DNA of 64,000 nt. It comes from Zasmidium citrigriseum. Its lineage: Eukaryota > Ascomycota > Dothideomycetes > Mycosphaerellales > Mycosphaerellaceae. The stretch is from positions 1 through 64,000 of the forward strand of contig NHNW01000005.1 of NCBI GenBank assembly GCA_002786025.1, written 5' to 3'. The translations under genes were made by a program, and so were the position numbers. The first letter of the stretch is position 1. Every line of letters starts with the position of its first letter. This document shows positions 55,214 through 64,000 of this stretch, in pieces. The notes under the pieces were generated by a model. The model did not search any database and had not been told where the DNA came from. It saw only the letters and a program-made list of their open reading frames with translations.

Positions 55214-57016
55214 TCAAGCTGGATCTTCTTTCGAGTATGTACGCTCGTCCCTCAACTGAATCCTTGAGCGTCCTCCATTGCTGCACCTCCAGAACCAGAA
55301 CCCAACACACATCATTACTACGGTTACGGCGAGAAGTAGTAGAGCCAGACCATCGTCTGAGAATACCGCCGTGCGGATCTTCTCGTGGGCTGACTGGGAG
55401 CTGAGATGCTCTGAGGGTTTTCTCTGAGTGTCGAGCGCTGGGGCAGGGATTTGGTCGTTCCATTCTGCTGGTAGAACGGCTTTGGCACTGGGTGACGTCC
55501 CAATCACTTGGCCTTGGGCGTCGACTGCTTCGACATACACCTCGTAATGGACCTCATTTGATTGGAAGATCGTCTCAAATCCAGCCCTCTTCTTTTCCCC
55601 AATAAGCGTGCCATCAGAAGTCCTGAAGCGCCAAAGAGCAACCTCGGTGGCACCGTTCCAGCTCACATAGTGAACGCTGATGGACCTTTGAGGTGACGTT
55701 CCATATACGAACGATTTGAGAACTGGAGCCTCAACAGGCGTGCTGGTGAAGTTGAACTTGTATGCACGATATGTGACGAAGCGAGAGCTGGCGAACTCGG
55801 CCTCCATGAGAACTTCTCCATCGGCATCGTGCTCGCTGAGGTACGAGTTCTCACTCCAGCAGACGAAAGAGTGACCATCTGGCAGGACTTGATGGTTCCC
55901 TCTCATGCGAGTCAGGCCATCATCCGGTCGCTCGATCCTTTTCAGCAGCTTTGCACTCATCGTTGTCTTGTCCAATTCCACGGTTAGAGCTGCCGATTGC
56001 GGAGAAAGCTGGACAACATCGTCGGCGCCATTGTTTAGGAGCGATATGACCTCCTTCTCGTCAGTATGTACGAGCCAGCGAGCGTCGTGCTGACGATAGA
56101 AAGTGAAGTCTTGGTCAAAAGATGACATGTTGCCGCCCAGACGCCACATGATCGATCCGTCCTGGCCAGAGATCTTGTAGATCGTATTCGTGAACCGGGA
56201 AGAGACCATGTAGTCGCCGTCGCTGTTCTTGTCCACGGAGTTGCCGTGGAACCAGTTCCATGCTCTCTGCTTGCTGCTTGCTCGATGCAATGGCACAGTG
56301 CTCTCGTTAAGATGGACTTGCCCGCTGCGTGCCGCCCACCATTCGAAGGTCAAGTCACCGCTGACTAGATCGATCTCACGGAAGCCAATGTCCATCACCC
56401 AGCCTGATCTCAGTCCCTTCTTCACATCTGAAAGGTCTGTCTGGATGGGCTCATGCAGGATGTGAATGGCTTTGGTGCCGTCTTCGATGAGATTTAGTTC
56501 ATGCATGTTCAAATTGTGCATCTTGATGGGCGCTGGGAGTTCGCCGACGGTCTCAAAAGAGCTGTCCATAATGACCCCGTGGCCTTGAGGATCATCAACG
56601 TCCCGGAAAGGAGTGAGAATCGCAGAGGTGTACATGGATCCATTGAATTGCCATGCGCGGAAGTCGCATGTGTTCTGGTTCTTCACCTTGCAAGCTCCGC
56701 TCCACACCAATTCTCCAGCATTGTCGTATATCGAAGGCCCGGTCTGGCATGGCTGATAATATCCAGTGGCATGCTTCTCTTGGAAGATTTGTGAATAAGG
56801 AGCGACGAACCAGTAGCCTGGGCTCAGCCTGTCTGTGTGATAGATGCTGACATTGAACCTGGGCGTCTTGATCTCAGGCCGAGTGATGAAGTTCGTCAAG
56901 TCGAAGTCGTCGCCCCATGCCAGATCCAATGCTGCATTGGCTTGAGAGACTGCCACAGACAGTATAATGAGGAGTGCCCTGCCAAAGAAGCCCATCATCG
57001 CGGAGTAGTAAAGCAA
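55214..57016 (-). CDS. Arylsulfotransferase-family protein (ASST, fungal type), membrane-anchored
   Basis: A single-exon ORF of 600 residues. In-frame ATGs at residues 1, 7 and 8 all lead into a hydrophobic signal peptide ending near ANA; Met7 or Met8 gives the more typical signal. The body resembles the fungal arylsulfotransferase (Arylsulfotran_2) beta-propeller family: a HNLNMHEL segment, a HGNSVDKNSDGDYMVSSR segment and the following IYKISGQDGSIMWRLGG are characteristic. Several N-glycosylation sequons are present. Near the C-terminus a Leu/Val-rich membrane segment (about 558-580) is followed by a basic tail, predicting a type I protein facing the wall or secretory lumen. Bacterial relatives move sulfate between phenols; the substrate of the fungal group is not established. 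Complete, no defects. Confidence 0.85.
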   Translation of the reverse strand: MLYYSAMMGFFGRALLIILSVAVSQANAALDLAWGDDFDLTNFITRPEIKTPRFNVSIYHTDRLSPGYWFVAPYSQIFQEKHATGYYQPCQTGPSIYDNAGELVWSGACKVKNQNTCDFRAWQFNGSMYTSAILTPFRDVDDPQGHGVIMDSSFETVGELPAPIKMHNLNMHELNLIEDGTKAIHILHEPIQTDLSDVKKGLRSGWVMDIGFREIDLVSGDLTFEWWAARSGQVHLNESTVPLHRASSKQRAWNWFHGNSVDKNSDGDYMVSSRFTNTIYKISGQDGSIMWRLGGNMSSFDQDFTFYRQHDARWLVHTDEKEVISLLNNGADDVVQLSPQSAALTVELDKTTMSAKLLKRIERPDDGLTRMRGNHQVLPDGHSFVCWSENSYLSEHDADGEVLMEAEFASSRFVTYRAYKFNFTSTPVEAPVLKSFVYGTSPQRSISVHYVSWNGATEVALWRFRTSDGTLIGEKKRAGFETIFQSNEVHYEVYVEAVDAQGQVIGTSPSAKAVLPAEWNDQIPAPALDTQRKPSEHLSSQSAHEKIRTAVFSDDGLALLLLAVTVVMMCVGFWFWRCSNGGRSRIQLRDERTYSKEDPA

Positions 57017-57793
57017 ATGATCCAGTGGGAGAGAATGAAAGCCAAATCAAAGTCTCCCGTGGGGATGGCATTGACATGGAAAGTGCTGCTTGATCCGATT
57101 GTCGATCTCATAGTTGCGATGTTTTGCTACTTTCTGCAGTCATCCCGCCCACGGACATCTTTCGAAAAAAGATCAGCATCGAGCGACGAAGAGCCTAGCA
57201 AGCGTCATTCTTCGCGAGAAAGTGCAGTCTCTGGAAAGCCTCCCAATTGTTCCTGACAGGTTCATGACGCTACTGCACTGGATGTTGTACATCATGGTGT
57301 AAGCTTCACGACTAGGACTAGCGCTAGCCGCGGTCTTCTGACGGCGCTTTGGGCGTTGCCGGATTCGCACGTGCAAGCGAGCCTCAAACAGGTCCCAACT
57401 AGGCAGGTGCTGCCACCAGTCTGCGTGATAGATTTGCGCCACATCATTTGCTGCTTCCACATCCTATCGCCAAGGCCCCAAAGAATAAGAAGCGAGCTCA
57501 ACAGGCACGGCTCCACGCCTTACTCTACGAGGCAACTCTGCATGGAAAAGCCAAATGGACAACTTCACAATGAACTGCGCTTGTTGCAGGAGCGGGCTGT
57601 CAAATTGCTGTTCAAGCGATTTGAGGTTACATTGCAGCTTCTGGCGATCGGTCATGTCGACGAACCACCCGAGCAACTGTTGATTCGGAAAATGAATGTC
57701 GATCTCATCACATGTCGTGGATGGATAGAATGTTGACATATATATGAGCCCCATGGAGGAGGATGGTTTGTGAGAGACAACTCATTGGCAACC
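57017..57793. other. Divergent intergenic region
   Basis: It separates the start of the arylsulfotransferase-family gene from the start of the lysozyme gene, so it should hold both promoters. An ATATATAT run at 57,738-57,745 is the only clear element. Short overlapping ORFs on both strands are not supported as genes. Confidence 0.6.
57738..57745 (+). promoter_or_regulatory. Probable TATA box of the lysozyme gene
   Basis: ATATATAT lies about 50 nt upstream of the ATG at 57,794, a plausible spacing for a short 5' leader. Confidence 0.5.
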
Positions 57794-59932
57794 ATGTCTT
57801 TGAAGATCGTTTCAGCCGTCGCAGCTCTCGTCGCCGGAGCGATTGCAGCATGTCCGATCAATCAAGCGTCAACGCAGCTCATCCAAGGCTATGAGAAGTT
57901 TAAATCAAAGCCCTACAATGACGGCTATGGATACTGGACAGTCGGCTACGGCCACAGAGTAAGATATCATCGTTTCTTCGAGGCCAGATAAGACGTTCAC
58001 TCATTCGCTCGCAGTGCGTCCCAAACAACGCTCAATGCTCGGACGTAAACTGGCCCCTGTCAGAGCAAGCGGCCCAGCAACTCTTCGCCAAGGACATCCA
58101 AAAATACTCTGGCTGCCTAACAAACTCGCTCAAGGTCTGCCTCAACGGCAATCAATATGGTGCTCTCGTCTCCTGGACGTACAACATCGGCTGTGGCAAC
58201 ATGCAGTCCTCGACCCTCATCCGTCGAATGAACAGCGGCGAGAGTCCAAACACCGTTGCCCAGCAGGAATTGCCAAAGTGGAACAAATCCAACGGCAAAG
58301 TCTCTCAAGGTCTTGTGAATCGCCGAAGAGCTGAGGTCAACCTTTTCACCCAAGGAAGCAGCGCCGCTGGGAACTGCTGCAACGGCAACAACGGTGGCGG
58401 TGGAGGGTACGGTGGAGGAGGAAGCGGTGGTACGAAATGAGGCCGAGTCCTTCATATGGCTTTCAGACCTCAAAGCTGACCATCTAGCAGGCAATCCAGG
58501 CAGCGGAGGTGGATACAGCAGCCCCGGCAATGGCGGCGGCGGCTCTGGAAACCCCGGAAATGGAGGTGGTGGTGGTGGAAATCCAGGCAATGGAGGAGGA
58601 GGCTCTGGCAATCCTGGAAGCGGCGGTGGCGGTGGAGGATACGGCAATTCTGGAGACGGAGGCTATGGCAATTCCGGAGATGGAGGTAGGAGAAGATCTG
58701 GTTTCCATTTGTTAACTTCATGTTCTAATGCTGCCTTTTTCTTTTGATGAATGCCGTTCCATGTGCTGACACCTTTGGCGTACAGGCTACTCAGGCAACG
58801 GAGGCAACGGCGGATACTCCGGAAACGGTGGATATTCAGGCAATGGAGGCTACTCGGGCAATGGAGGCTACTCGGGCAATGGAGGCTATTCAGGAAACGG
58901 AGGCTATTCAGGAAACGGAGGCTATTCAGGAAATGGAGGCTATTCTGGCAACTCGGGCAATGGAGGCTATTCAGGAAACGGAGGCTATTCTGGAAATGGA
59001 GGTCCGTCTTTCTGAAAGCCATCACTTGTTCTACGATGCTGACCAGACCCAGGTTACAGCGGGAACTCTGGCGGTGGCTACAGCGGAGGAGGTGGGTATA
59101 GCAATGGAGGTGAGTTGAATGAGTCTGGAGCGCATATCTTTGGAACATAACCTCTCTCCGGAGAAGTGTTCAATTTGGAGCTCTGCAAGAGCTTCTCCGA
59201 CCCTCAGACCTCATCAACAAAGTTGGAGATCGTTGAAAACATTTTGCAGTCCGACTGGGACACAGCGTGGCTGCATGGTGCTTTTGTGACCTATTTCGCT
59301 AACTTTATTGCAGGAGGATACTCCAATGGCGGTGGCTATTCCGGCGGCGGTGGCTATTCGGGAGGAGGAGGATATTCTGGCGGAGGCGGATATTCTGGTG
59401 GAAACTCTGGCGGAGGTGAGCAACATTCTCCTTTCACTGCTTGCATTCTATTTCCTTTCCCTTTCCTTGCTTCTTTTCCCTCTTAACAGCATCCACGAAC
59501 AATCTTTCGTCCATGCTGACAGTCCCAGGCTATTCGGGTGGTGGCTACGGTGGATACTACCGCAAGCTTGACGTCCAGTCCGTCTCATCCAACGGCACCA
59601 CATCGTTGTCAACGCACACTGAAGCTGTTCATCCCCACACCGGCACACATACTCGCACCCATACTGGGACTCACACTGGCACTCATACTCGTACTCACAC
59701 GGGGACTCGGACAAGAACCCGCACAAGGACTCGCACGAGGACTCATACTCAGACGGAGGCGGCCGCACGAACTGGTGCTATGCAGACCGCAGCAACACGG
59801 CCTACGCAAGCAGCGCACAGGACTGGGTCTTTCCTGGTTGCGAATTCGTTCGCTCGCACTCGCACAGCACCATCAACAATGTCAACGCTGGCATCGTTTA
59901 CGACCCCGATGGCTGCCGTGGAGACCCACTGA
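57794..59932 (+). CDS. Secreted GH24 (T4-type) lysozyme with Gly-rich repeat and His/Thr/Arg tail, seven exons
   Basis: Exons 57,794-57,958, 58,015-58,429, 58,491-58,685, 58,786-59,001, 59,053-59,109, 59,314-59,415 and 59,529-59,932 total 1,554 nt, or 517 residues. Signal peptide 1-19. The catalytic triad E34, D43, T49 has exactly the E-X8-D-X5-T spacing of phage T4 lysozyme, in the context GYEKF...WTVGYGH. Exon 2 adds the rest of the fold with WTYNIGCGN and GLVNRRRAEVNLF. From about residue 180 the protein becomes Gly-rich (GNPGNGGGG, GYSGN and GYSGG units) over exons 2-6. Exon 7 gives YGGYYRKLD, a long His/Thr/Arg/Gly repeat and an Ala/Thr-rich end. Introns after exon 1 are phase 1; intron 4 has a weak GTCCGT donor. 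It should cleave peptidoglycan outside the cell, suggesting antibacterial action; the tail may anchor it. Confidence 0.9.
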
Positions 59933-60286
59933 TCACTCAACCATATTCTCAGGCATGACGGGGATGTATCAAGAAATGGAAATGCTTCAAGCTTGAGAGG
60001 CAGAAAGGTACAAGTCTTAAATCAACGGAATCAGGAACATGTTCACGTTCTTCGTTTCACCCGTCGCATTCGGATACTCTGCTGCTGTTTGACAGGAAAG
60101 ACAAGTTGTGGTTGAAAGTGGGGGAGTCCAAGTCTCTACAATCCCGTAGAAATCACAAAAGCTATACGTTTGTTGGGATGATGATTTGCTTTCCACCATC
60201 GTCTTTTCGGCCAAAATTATCGTGAGCTCTCGCCTCCCTTTCCATCCCTTCGCTACAGTCGACGAACATTTCCCGAGTCTCTGAAA
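59933..60286. other. Intergenic between convergent genes
   Basis: It lies between the lysozyme gene (plus) and the gene at 60,841-60,287 (minus) and should hold both 3' untranslated regions. No ORF of interest is seen. Confidence 0.7.
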
Positions 60287-60841
60287 CTATGACCTCGCAT
60301 ACGCTGGCAGCTGCTCGTTCTCCGACCCGATGACGTTCCCACTCTGGTCTCTCTGGCTCGGAAAAATACGTTTCTTCGCCTGAACGATTTTGAGTGACTC
60401 TTGGAGGGCGATTTTGGCCCTCTCATCCTCGCTTTCTGCCATTTCCTTCTTGATCTTTCGTTCCTCGACATCGAGAGCCTCCCATCTGTGGATCTCTTCC
60501 TCCCAGAAGAATAACAACATTACCAACTCCCTCTGCTTGGAGATACCACCAACGACGGGCATATCGTTGACCATGTTTCGGGTGATCTTGGTCGTATCTG
60601 GGCGGCCAGTCTCAGGATCAATAATCCCAATGTTGTGGGCAGATTTGAGGATCTTTGCGGCTAAGGACTTGTGTGTGGCAACTTCAGAACGAAGCAGAGA
60701 TTCTTCGTCCAGCCGCACAAAGTCGTCGCTGTCGGTTTGCCATTTGAAGACGCTGTCTTTCAAATCCGGCAGGAGCTCGTTCGTAACGGGTCTGTCTTTG
60801 GGCGTTTGAGAGTGTGGGAGGAGGGTCTTCAGGAAGGACAT
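60287..60841 (-). CDS. Conserved-looking hypothetical protein, 184 residues
   Basis: A single-exon ORF with ATG at 60,841. No signal peptide or membrane segment. The middle (about residues 75-115) is mixed hydrophobic and includes the phrase NDMPVVGGISKQREL. Residues 120-160 are a charged Glu/Lys/Arg helix likely to form a coiled coil. The C-terminus is polar. I do not recognise the family. Balanced composition and clean start support a real gene. Confidence 0.6.
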   Translation of the reverse strand: MSFLKTLLPHSQTPKDRPVTNELLPDLKDSVFKWQTDSDDFVRLDEESLLRSEVATHKSLAAKILKSAHNIGIIDPETGRPDTTKITRNMVNDMPVVGGISKQRELVMLLFFWEEEIHRWEALDVEERKIKKEMAESEDERAKIALQESLKIVQAKKRIFPSQRDQSGNVIGSENEQLPAYARS

Positions 60842-62101
60842 TGTGAGGGGATGTTGGATTGTTTGGCGCTGCTGTCAAAAACGATGCTTGTTTCCGGTTC
60901 TTTTGAATTAGTCTCAGCAACTGTGCCGCACACGACATCACCTCTGCCAATCCAAAGATAGAACACTCGTATGCAGCTGCTATGGCAAGTTTGACGGGTC
61001 ACACTGTTAATTGACAGCACGTGGAGTGTCATGGCTCCATTCGCTGCTGCAAACCACGGACTAGTCAGCAGGTAGCTGCTGCGCCCACGAGATCGGCCTC
61101 TCACAATTCGTGAAGAATCAAGCTCTGTACATTAGCTTTGCGGCAGGATCATGCTTCGCAAAAGCTTGACATGTACCAAGGCAACGAGTTCGTCGATGCC
61201 TCTGAGAAAGAGAGCCATAGGGTTTATGCATTGTTGCTCGGCATGAGTTCTACACAGCATTCGGGGTCAACAGACTCACCACGAAGCACGTCCATTCGCT
61301 CGTTGCAAGAAACGATCACAAAGCGAGGTAACATCTGCAGTCCACGTCTTGCCCTTGGTCCGTCCAGCCTCTACCCGAGAAGTCTTTAGCAACTCTGTGA
61401 TGTCAAGTACTGGGTCAGCTTAGATCCAGTCCATGAGACGGATCCGTGCGTACGCAGTACCAAGTCTGAGGTTGTCAGTCTCTGCGCAGTACGAATGCAA
61501 ACGCATTCAACTCACCACCTCCGTGTTCTTCGTGCTCCTGCAGACGCCCTCAGCTGCGGCGCAAGGCTCCTGGCATTGGTCTCGATTGCGGCCATGGCTC
61601 CAAAGGAGAGCAAATTGTTGAGGAGCAGCATGATGACAATGTCAGTCGAAGAAGCTAGTACAGCTCGTGGATTGTATTGAGCAGAGAGAAGTTTCGAAGC
61701 TGGGTAGGTAGACTCTTTTTAGATTGACAAAACCCCACTGCTTTTCAATCATCACGGGAGCATTCAACCTGTGAGTTCCGCTAAAATCCTTCTACAGCTC
61801 CCTTCAATGTAAGGAACAAGCTAGATATGTTGGCTTCCGTTCCCGCGGAGATGTTGAAGACGAACCATGAACCCCAGACTGTTGTAGTAGGCTAAGGGCA
61901 CCATCGCTTGCATACAAAGTAGCTCAGAGTATATAGATACATGATTGAAGAAGAACTTGGTTCCAATGTCGTCCCTCGTCATCCCTATAGGACCTTGCCG
62001 TCGTCCCTCTCTAGCACCGCCGCCGTTCTTGAACGTTCAGAGCTCAAGCAGCCTCTGCTACGGCATTTTCGCATGAAACAAGCCATTACCGCTTCCAGTC
62101 C
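60842..62101. other. Intergenic, no supported gene
   Basis: About 1.26 kb with only short scattered ORFs on both strands and normal dinucleotide use. It should include the promoter of the gene ending at 60,287 and the 3' region of the gene ending at 62,102. Confidence 0.55.
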
Positions 62102-63109
62102 CTACTGGTGCCTCTTCCGTTTCTCAGCAGAACTCTCACGACCGTTCAAGTTCGGTTCCTCCTCCGCTCCTCTCTTCTTCGCTGATCCGTTGTTTTCTCC
62201 CCGCAAAGGTGCAACGGCTGGGCCTTGGAACATGTTTTGGAAGACCTTCATGTGTGGGTGGAGCTCGAGAAAGTACTCGTTCAGCACCTCACGAGCGATC
62301 TCGTTCTCCTTGCCCGCAAAAGCTAGCACCTTAGCTACGGTCTGACAGTCTTGTCGAGTCAAGGTGCCGTCCATAATGCTCCGCTCGAAAGCTTTGAGGT
62401 CGAACACTTCCCTCGTCGAGGGACCGTTAGTAGCCATAGCACCTCTATCATGCTGGAAGACGGTGCCCTGCTGGTTCCCGGAACGGCTGGAGTCTGCAAC
62501 AGCAGGCAAGGAAGAAGGAGTTAGGGCTTGCGATCGTGGTCGACTCTCAGTCTCGTCGTCGTTGTCATCGATGCGGATCTCTTCCTTGACGAACACCAAG
62601 TCCTCTTCATCGTCCTCGTCCTGTCCCTCTTCAAGGCTTCCTGCCAGTCCCATTTTGGTGACAGTGGTAGTAGCCTGGTTCCTCTTCTTCGCATTCTCCT
62701 CCTTCATCTTGTTCCATCTCTCCATCTCAGCGGCATGCTCGTCCCGCAGACGGTCTAGAACTGCCGGGGTACCGATCATGCGCTTACTATCCTGGATGGC
62801 GGTCTCCATGTCCTCGCGGGACGTATCTCCATCGATGACAGTCGCCAGCTGGTTCTGATACGTCTCCAGCTTCTCGTGTTTGAGATGAGTGATGGCAGAG
62901 TTCAGTCGTTCCTCGTGCCCATCGACATTCTTCTTAAGGCGGTAGACCTCGACCTGCAGGAGTACAACGTCCCGTAGCTGCTCGTTCCCAGGCAGGATAT
63001 CGCGCTTGGTGCTCGTGGGGGCACCAAGGCCAGTCTGAAGGGTCTGATGGTTCTTCTTGATCTGCTTCTTCAACTCGCGCGCCTGGCGACCGATCTCTTT
63101 TGGAGTCAT
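62102..63109 (-). CDS. Predicted nuclear coiled-coil protein, unknown function
   Basis: The likely start is the ATG at 63,109 (MTPKEIG), giving 335 residues. The frame is open upstream to an ATG at 63,274, but those 55 extra residues are His/Thr/Pro-rich and look like translated leader. Residues about 1-140 are helical and charged with heptad-like Leu/Ile. An acidic DEDDEED stretch lies mid-protein. A second helical region (about 235-290) ends before a basic C-terminus with AKKRG and EKRKRHQ, which resembles a nuclear localisation signal. No enzymatic motif is recognised. Confidence 0.6.
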   Translation of the reverse strand: MTPKEIGRQARELKKQIKKNHQTLQTGLGAPTSTKRDILPGNEQLRDVVLLQVEVYRLKKNVDGHEERLNSAITHLKHEKLETYQNQLATVIDGDTSREDMETAIQDSKRMIGTPAVLDRLRDEHAAEMERWNKMKEENAKKRNQATTTVTKMGLAGSLEEGQDEDDEEDLVFVKEEIRIDDNDDETESRPRSQALTPSSLPAVADSSRSGNQQGTVFQHDRGAMATNGPSTREVFDLKAFERSIMDGTLTRQDCQTVAKVLAFAGKENEIAREVLNEYFLELHPHMKVFQNMFQGPAVAPLRGENNGSAKKRGAEEEPNLNGRESSAEKRKRHQ

Positions 63110-63538
63110 CTTCGCGGGAACTTGTGGGGGACTGTGGTTGATTGTTTGTGAGGTAGTGTGAGGAGTCCGGAGGGCACTGTGGTGGTTGTGGTGTGGTGTG
63201 GTGTGTCGTGGTCGTCGTAAGAGGTTGGAGCTTCCGCGAGCAAGAGGCAGACCATGAGCGGCTCCAAGAATCACATGCTACGGCACGACGAGCATGTCCA
63301 GCTTCTGACTGGATCGGGATTGCCCGCTTTCCTCACTAGGCTGCGCCTGCACATGCCTTACAATCGATGCAAATAACTTCATACCAGCCCCTCGCCTCAC
63401 TTCGGTCTACAATGTCTGTGGATGAGTAACGAAATTCGCTACAGAAATGCAGCCCTGCTTCGTCTTCGTTCTCTCTACTTGCCGTGTAGTCTCATTGCCT
63501 CACTGCTTGGCACGGTACCTCGGGTTCAAGCGAAACGG
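63110..63538. other. Intergenic between two minus-strand genes
   Basis: Contains the leader of the coiled-coil gene and the 3' region of the edge gene. A run of GTGGTGTGGTGTGG at about 63,188-63,203 is a minor simple repeat. No gene seen. Confidence 0.6.
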
Positions 63539-64000
63539 TCAAGAAGCATGGAAGGTTGAATCAAAGACAAGACTATTACCTTCCTTTATTGAAGGAATAA
63601 CCTCGTGTTTCTGCCCATTCTCCCCCTCCGCCTCTCTTTCCAACTTTCGCATTCCGGTGCTGAGGCTCGTGAGGTCGGTGAAGTAGGCTCGGCCGATGTC
63701 TTCCAGATTGCCCAGATGCTTCAACCGCTCCATCTGGTTCTTGGTCTCGTTCTTCTTTCTTTCGATCATCGTCGGGGTGTCTACGAATGGGTAAGGTGGG
63801 AGCATGGCTGCTGTGCGGTCAGTGGCATTTAGGGACGTGGCAGATGTTGCTTACATTTGAACCTGGCCAAGCAGACTTCTTCGTTGGAGAGGGTGCCCTC
63901 GGTCGGACAGATTCCGATGTTGCAGTCTGTATATCATAAGTCAACATCCGTCTTTTTCCAAGCGCACACTTCCACAGCTTACGTTTCAACAGATCGTCAT
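63539..64000 (-). CDS. Partial gene at the right edge, unknown function, at least three exons
   Basis: Minus-strand exons at least 64,000-63,983, then 63,926-63,855, then 63,810-63,539, joined by GT-AG introns of 56 and 44 nt; the frame stays open through both junctions. The last acceptor is a tandem CAGCAG, so Ser-Ala or Ser may be used without changing frame. The visible product includes CNIGICPTEGTLSNEEVCL, a PPYPFVDTP segment and a charged C-terminal helix ending at TGA. A further intron close to the stop cannot be excluded. Not recognised. The start lies outside the window. Confidence 0.55.

Noticed and set aside
53977..55259. ORFs of 60-165 codons between the six-cysteine and arylsulfotransferase-family genes
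   Set aside because: No recognisable domain, no consistent strand and no plausible exon chain; not called.
57464..57754. 96-codon minus-strand ORF upstream of the lysozyme gene
   Set aside because: It overlaps the probable promoter of the lysozyme gene and has no recognised feature.
61941..62858. Plus-strand ORFs of 76-164 codons opposite the coiled-coil gene
   Set aside because: Antisense shadows; the minus-strand frame is longer and has a sensible charged and helical composition.

Overview
The window looks like nuclear DNA of a filamentous ascomycete (Pezizomycotina, possibly Dothideomycetes). The evidence is short GT-AG introns of about 45-200 nt, secreted proteins of fungal type, a chromodomain Ty3/gypsy element, and two long blocks with an extreme repeat-induced point mutation (RIP) signature. 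No telomere repeat, tRNA, rRNA or CRISPR array was seen.

Layout. (1) 1-24,775 and 31,959-51,150 are two halves of one AT-rich block in which CpA and TpG are almost absent while TpA is very common. ATG and TGA therefore hardly occur and no normal ORF exists. Reading TAG/TAA as decayed Trp/Gln codons, several dead genes can still be followed: an Mph1/FANCM-like helicase (8.8-11.7 kb), a LINE ORF2 (14.0-17.1 kb), a large spliced ORF of unknown function (35.2-24.1 kb, minus strand), a chromodomain LTR retrotransposon with recognisable 201-bp LTRs (41,260-48,082), and the gag/protease part of another retroelement (about 48.9-49.6 kb). There is also a 295-bp satellite of about 8.6 copies (20.6-23.15 kb). 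(2) 24,776-31,958 is an intact, un-mutated chromovirus on the minus strand. It has identical 183-bp LTRs, a 5-bp target duplication, gag, pol with chromodomain, a canonical -1 frameshift signal and a likely self-priming start. It interrupts the large dead ORF, whose frame rejoins exactly when the element and one target copy are removed. (3) 51,151-64,000 is ordinary genic DNA with a sharp edge against the RIP block.

The genic part holds six supported genes. Two of them, a ten-exon gene for a secreted six-cysteine protein (53,703-52,224, minus) and a seven-exon gene for a T4-type GH24 lysozyme (57,794-59,932, plus), have unrelated N-terminal domains but the same C-terminal architecture: Gly/Tyr-rich repeats carried on phase-1 exons, a YGGYYRKLD junction, then a His/Thr/Arg/Gly repeat. 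They flank a single-exon membrane-anchored arylsulfotransferase-family gene. Three genes of unknown function follow, the last running off the window.

The history I infer is: repeats and one or more genes were saturated by RIP; later a chromodomain retrotransposon, a class known to favour H3K9-methylated chromatin, inserted into this heterochromatin-like DNA and has not been mutated since. All motif and dinucleotide statements were read by eye; no alignment or database search was run.
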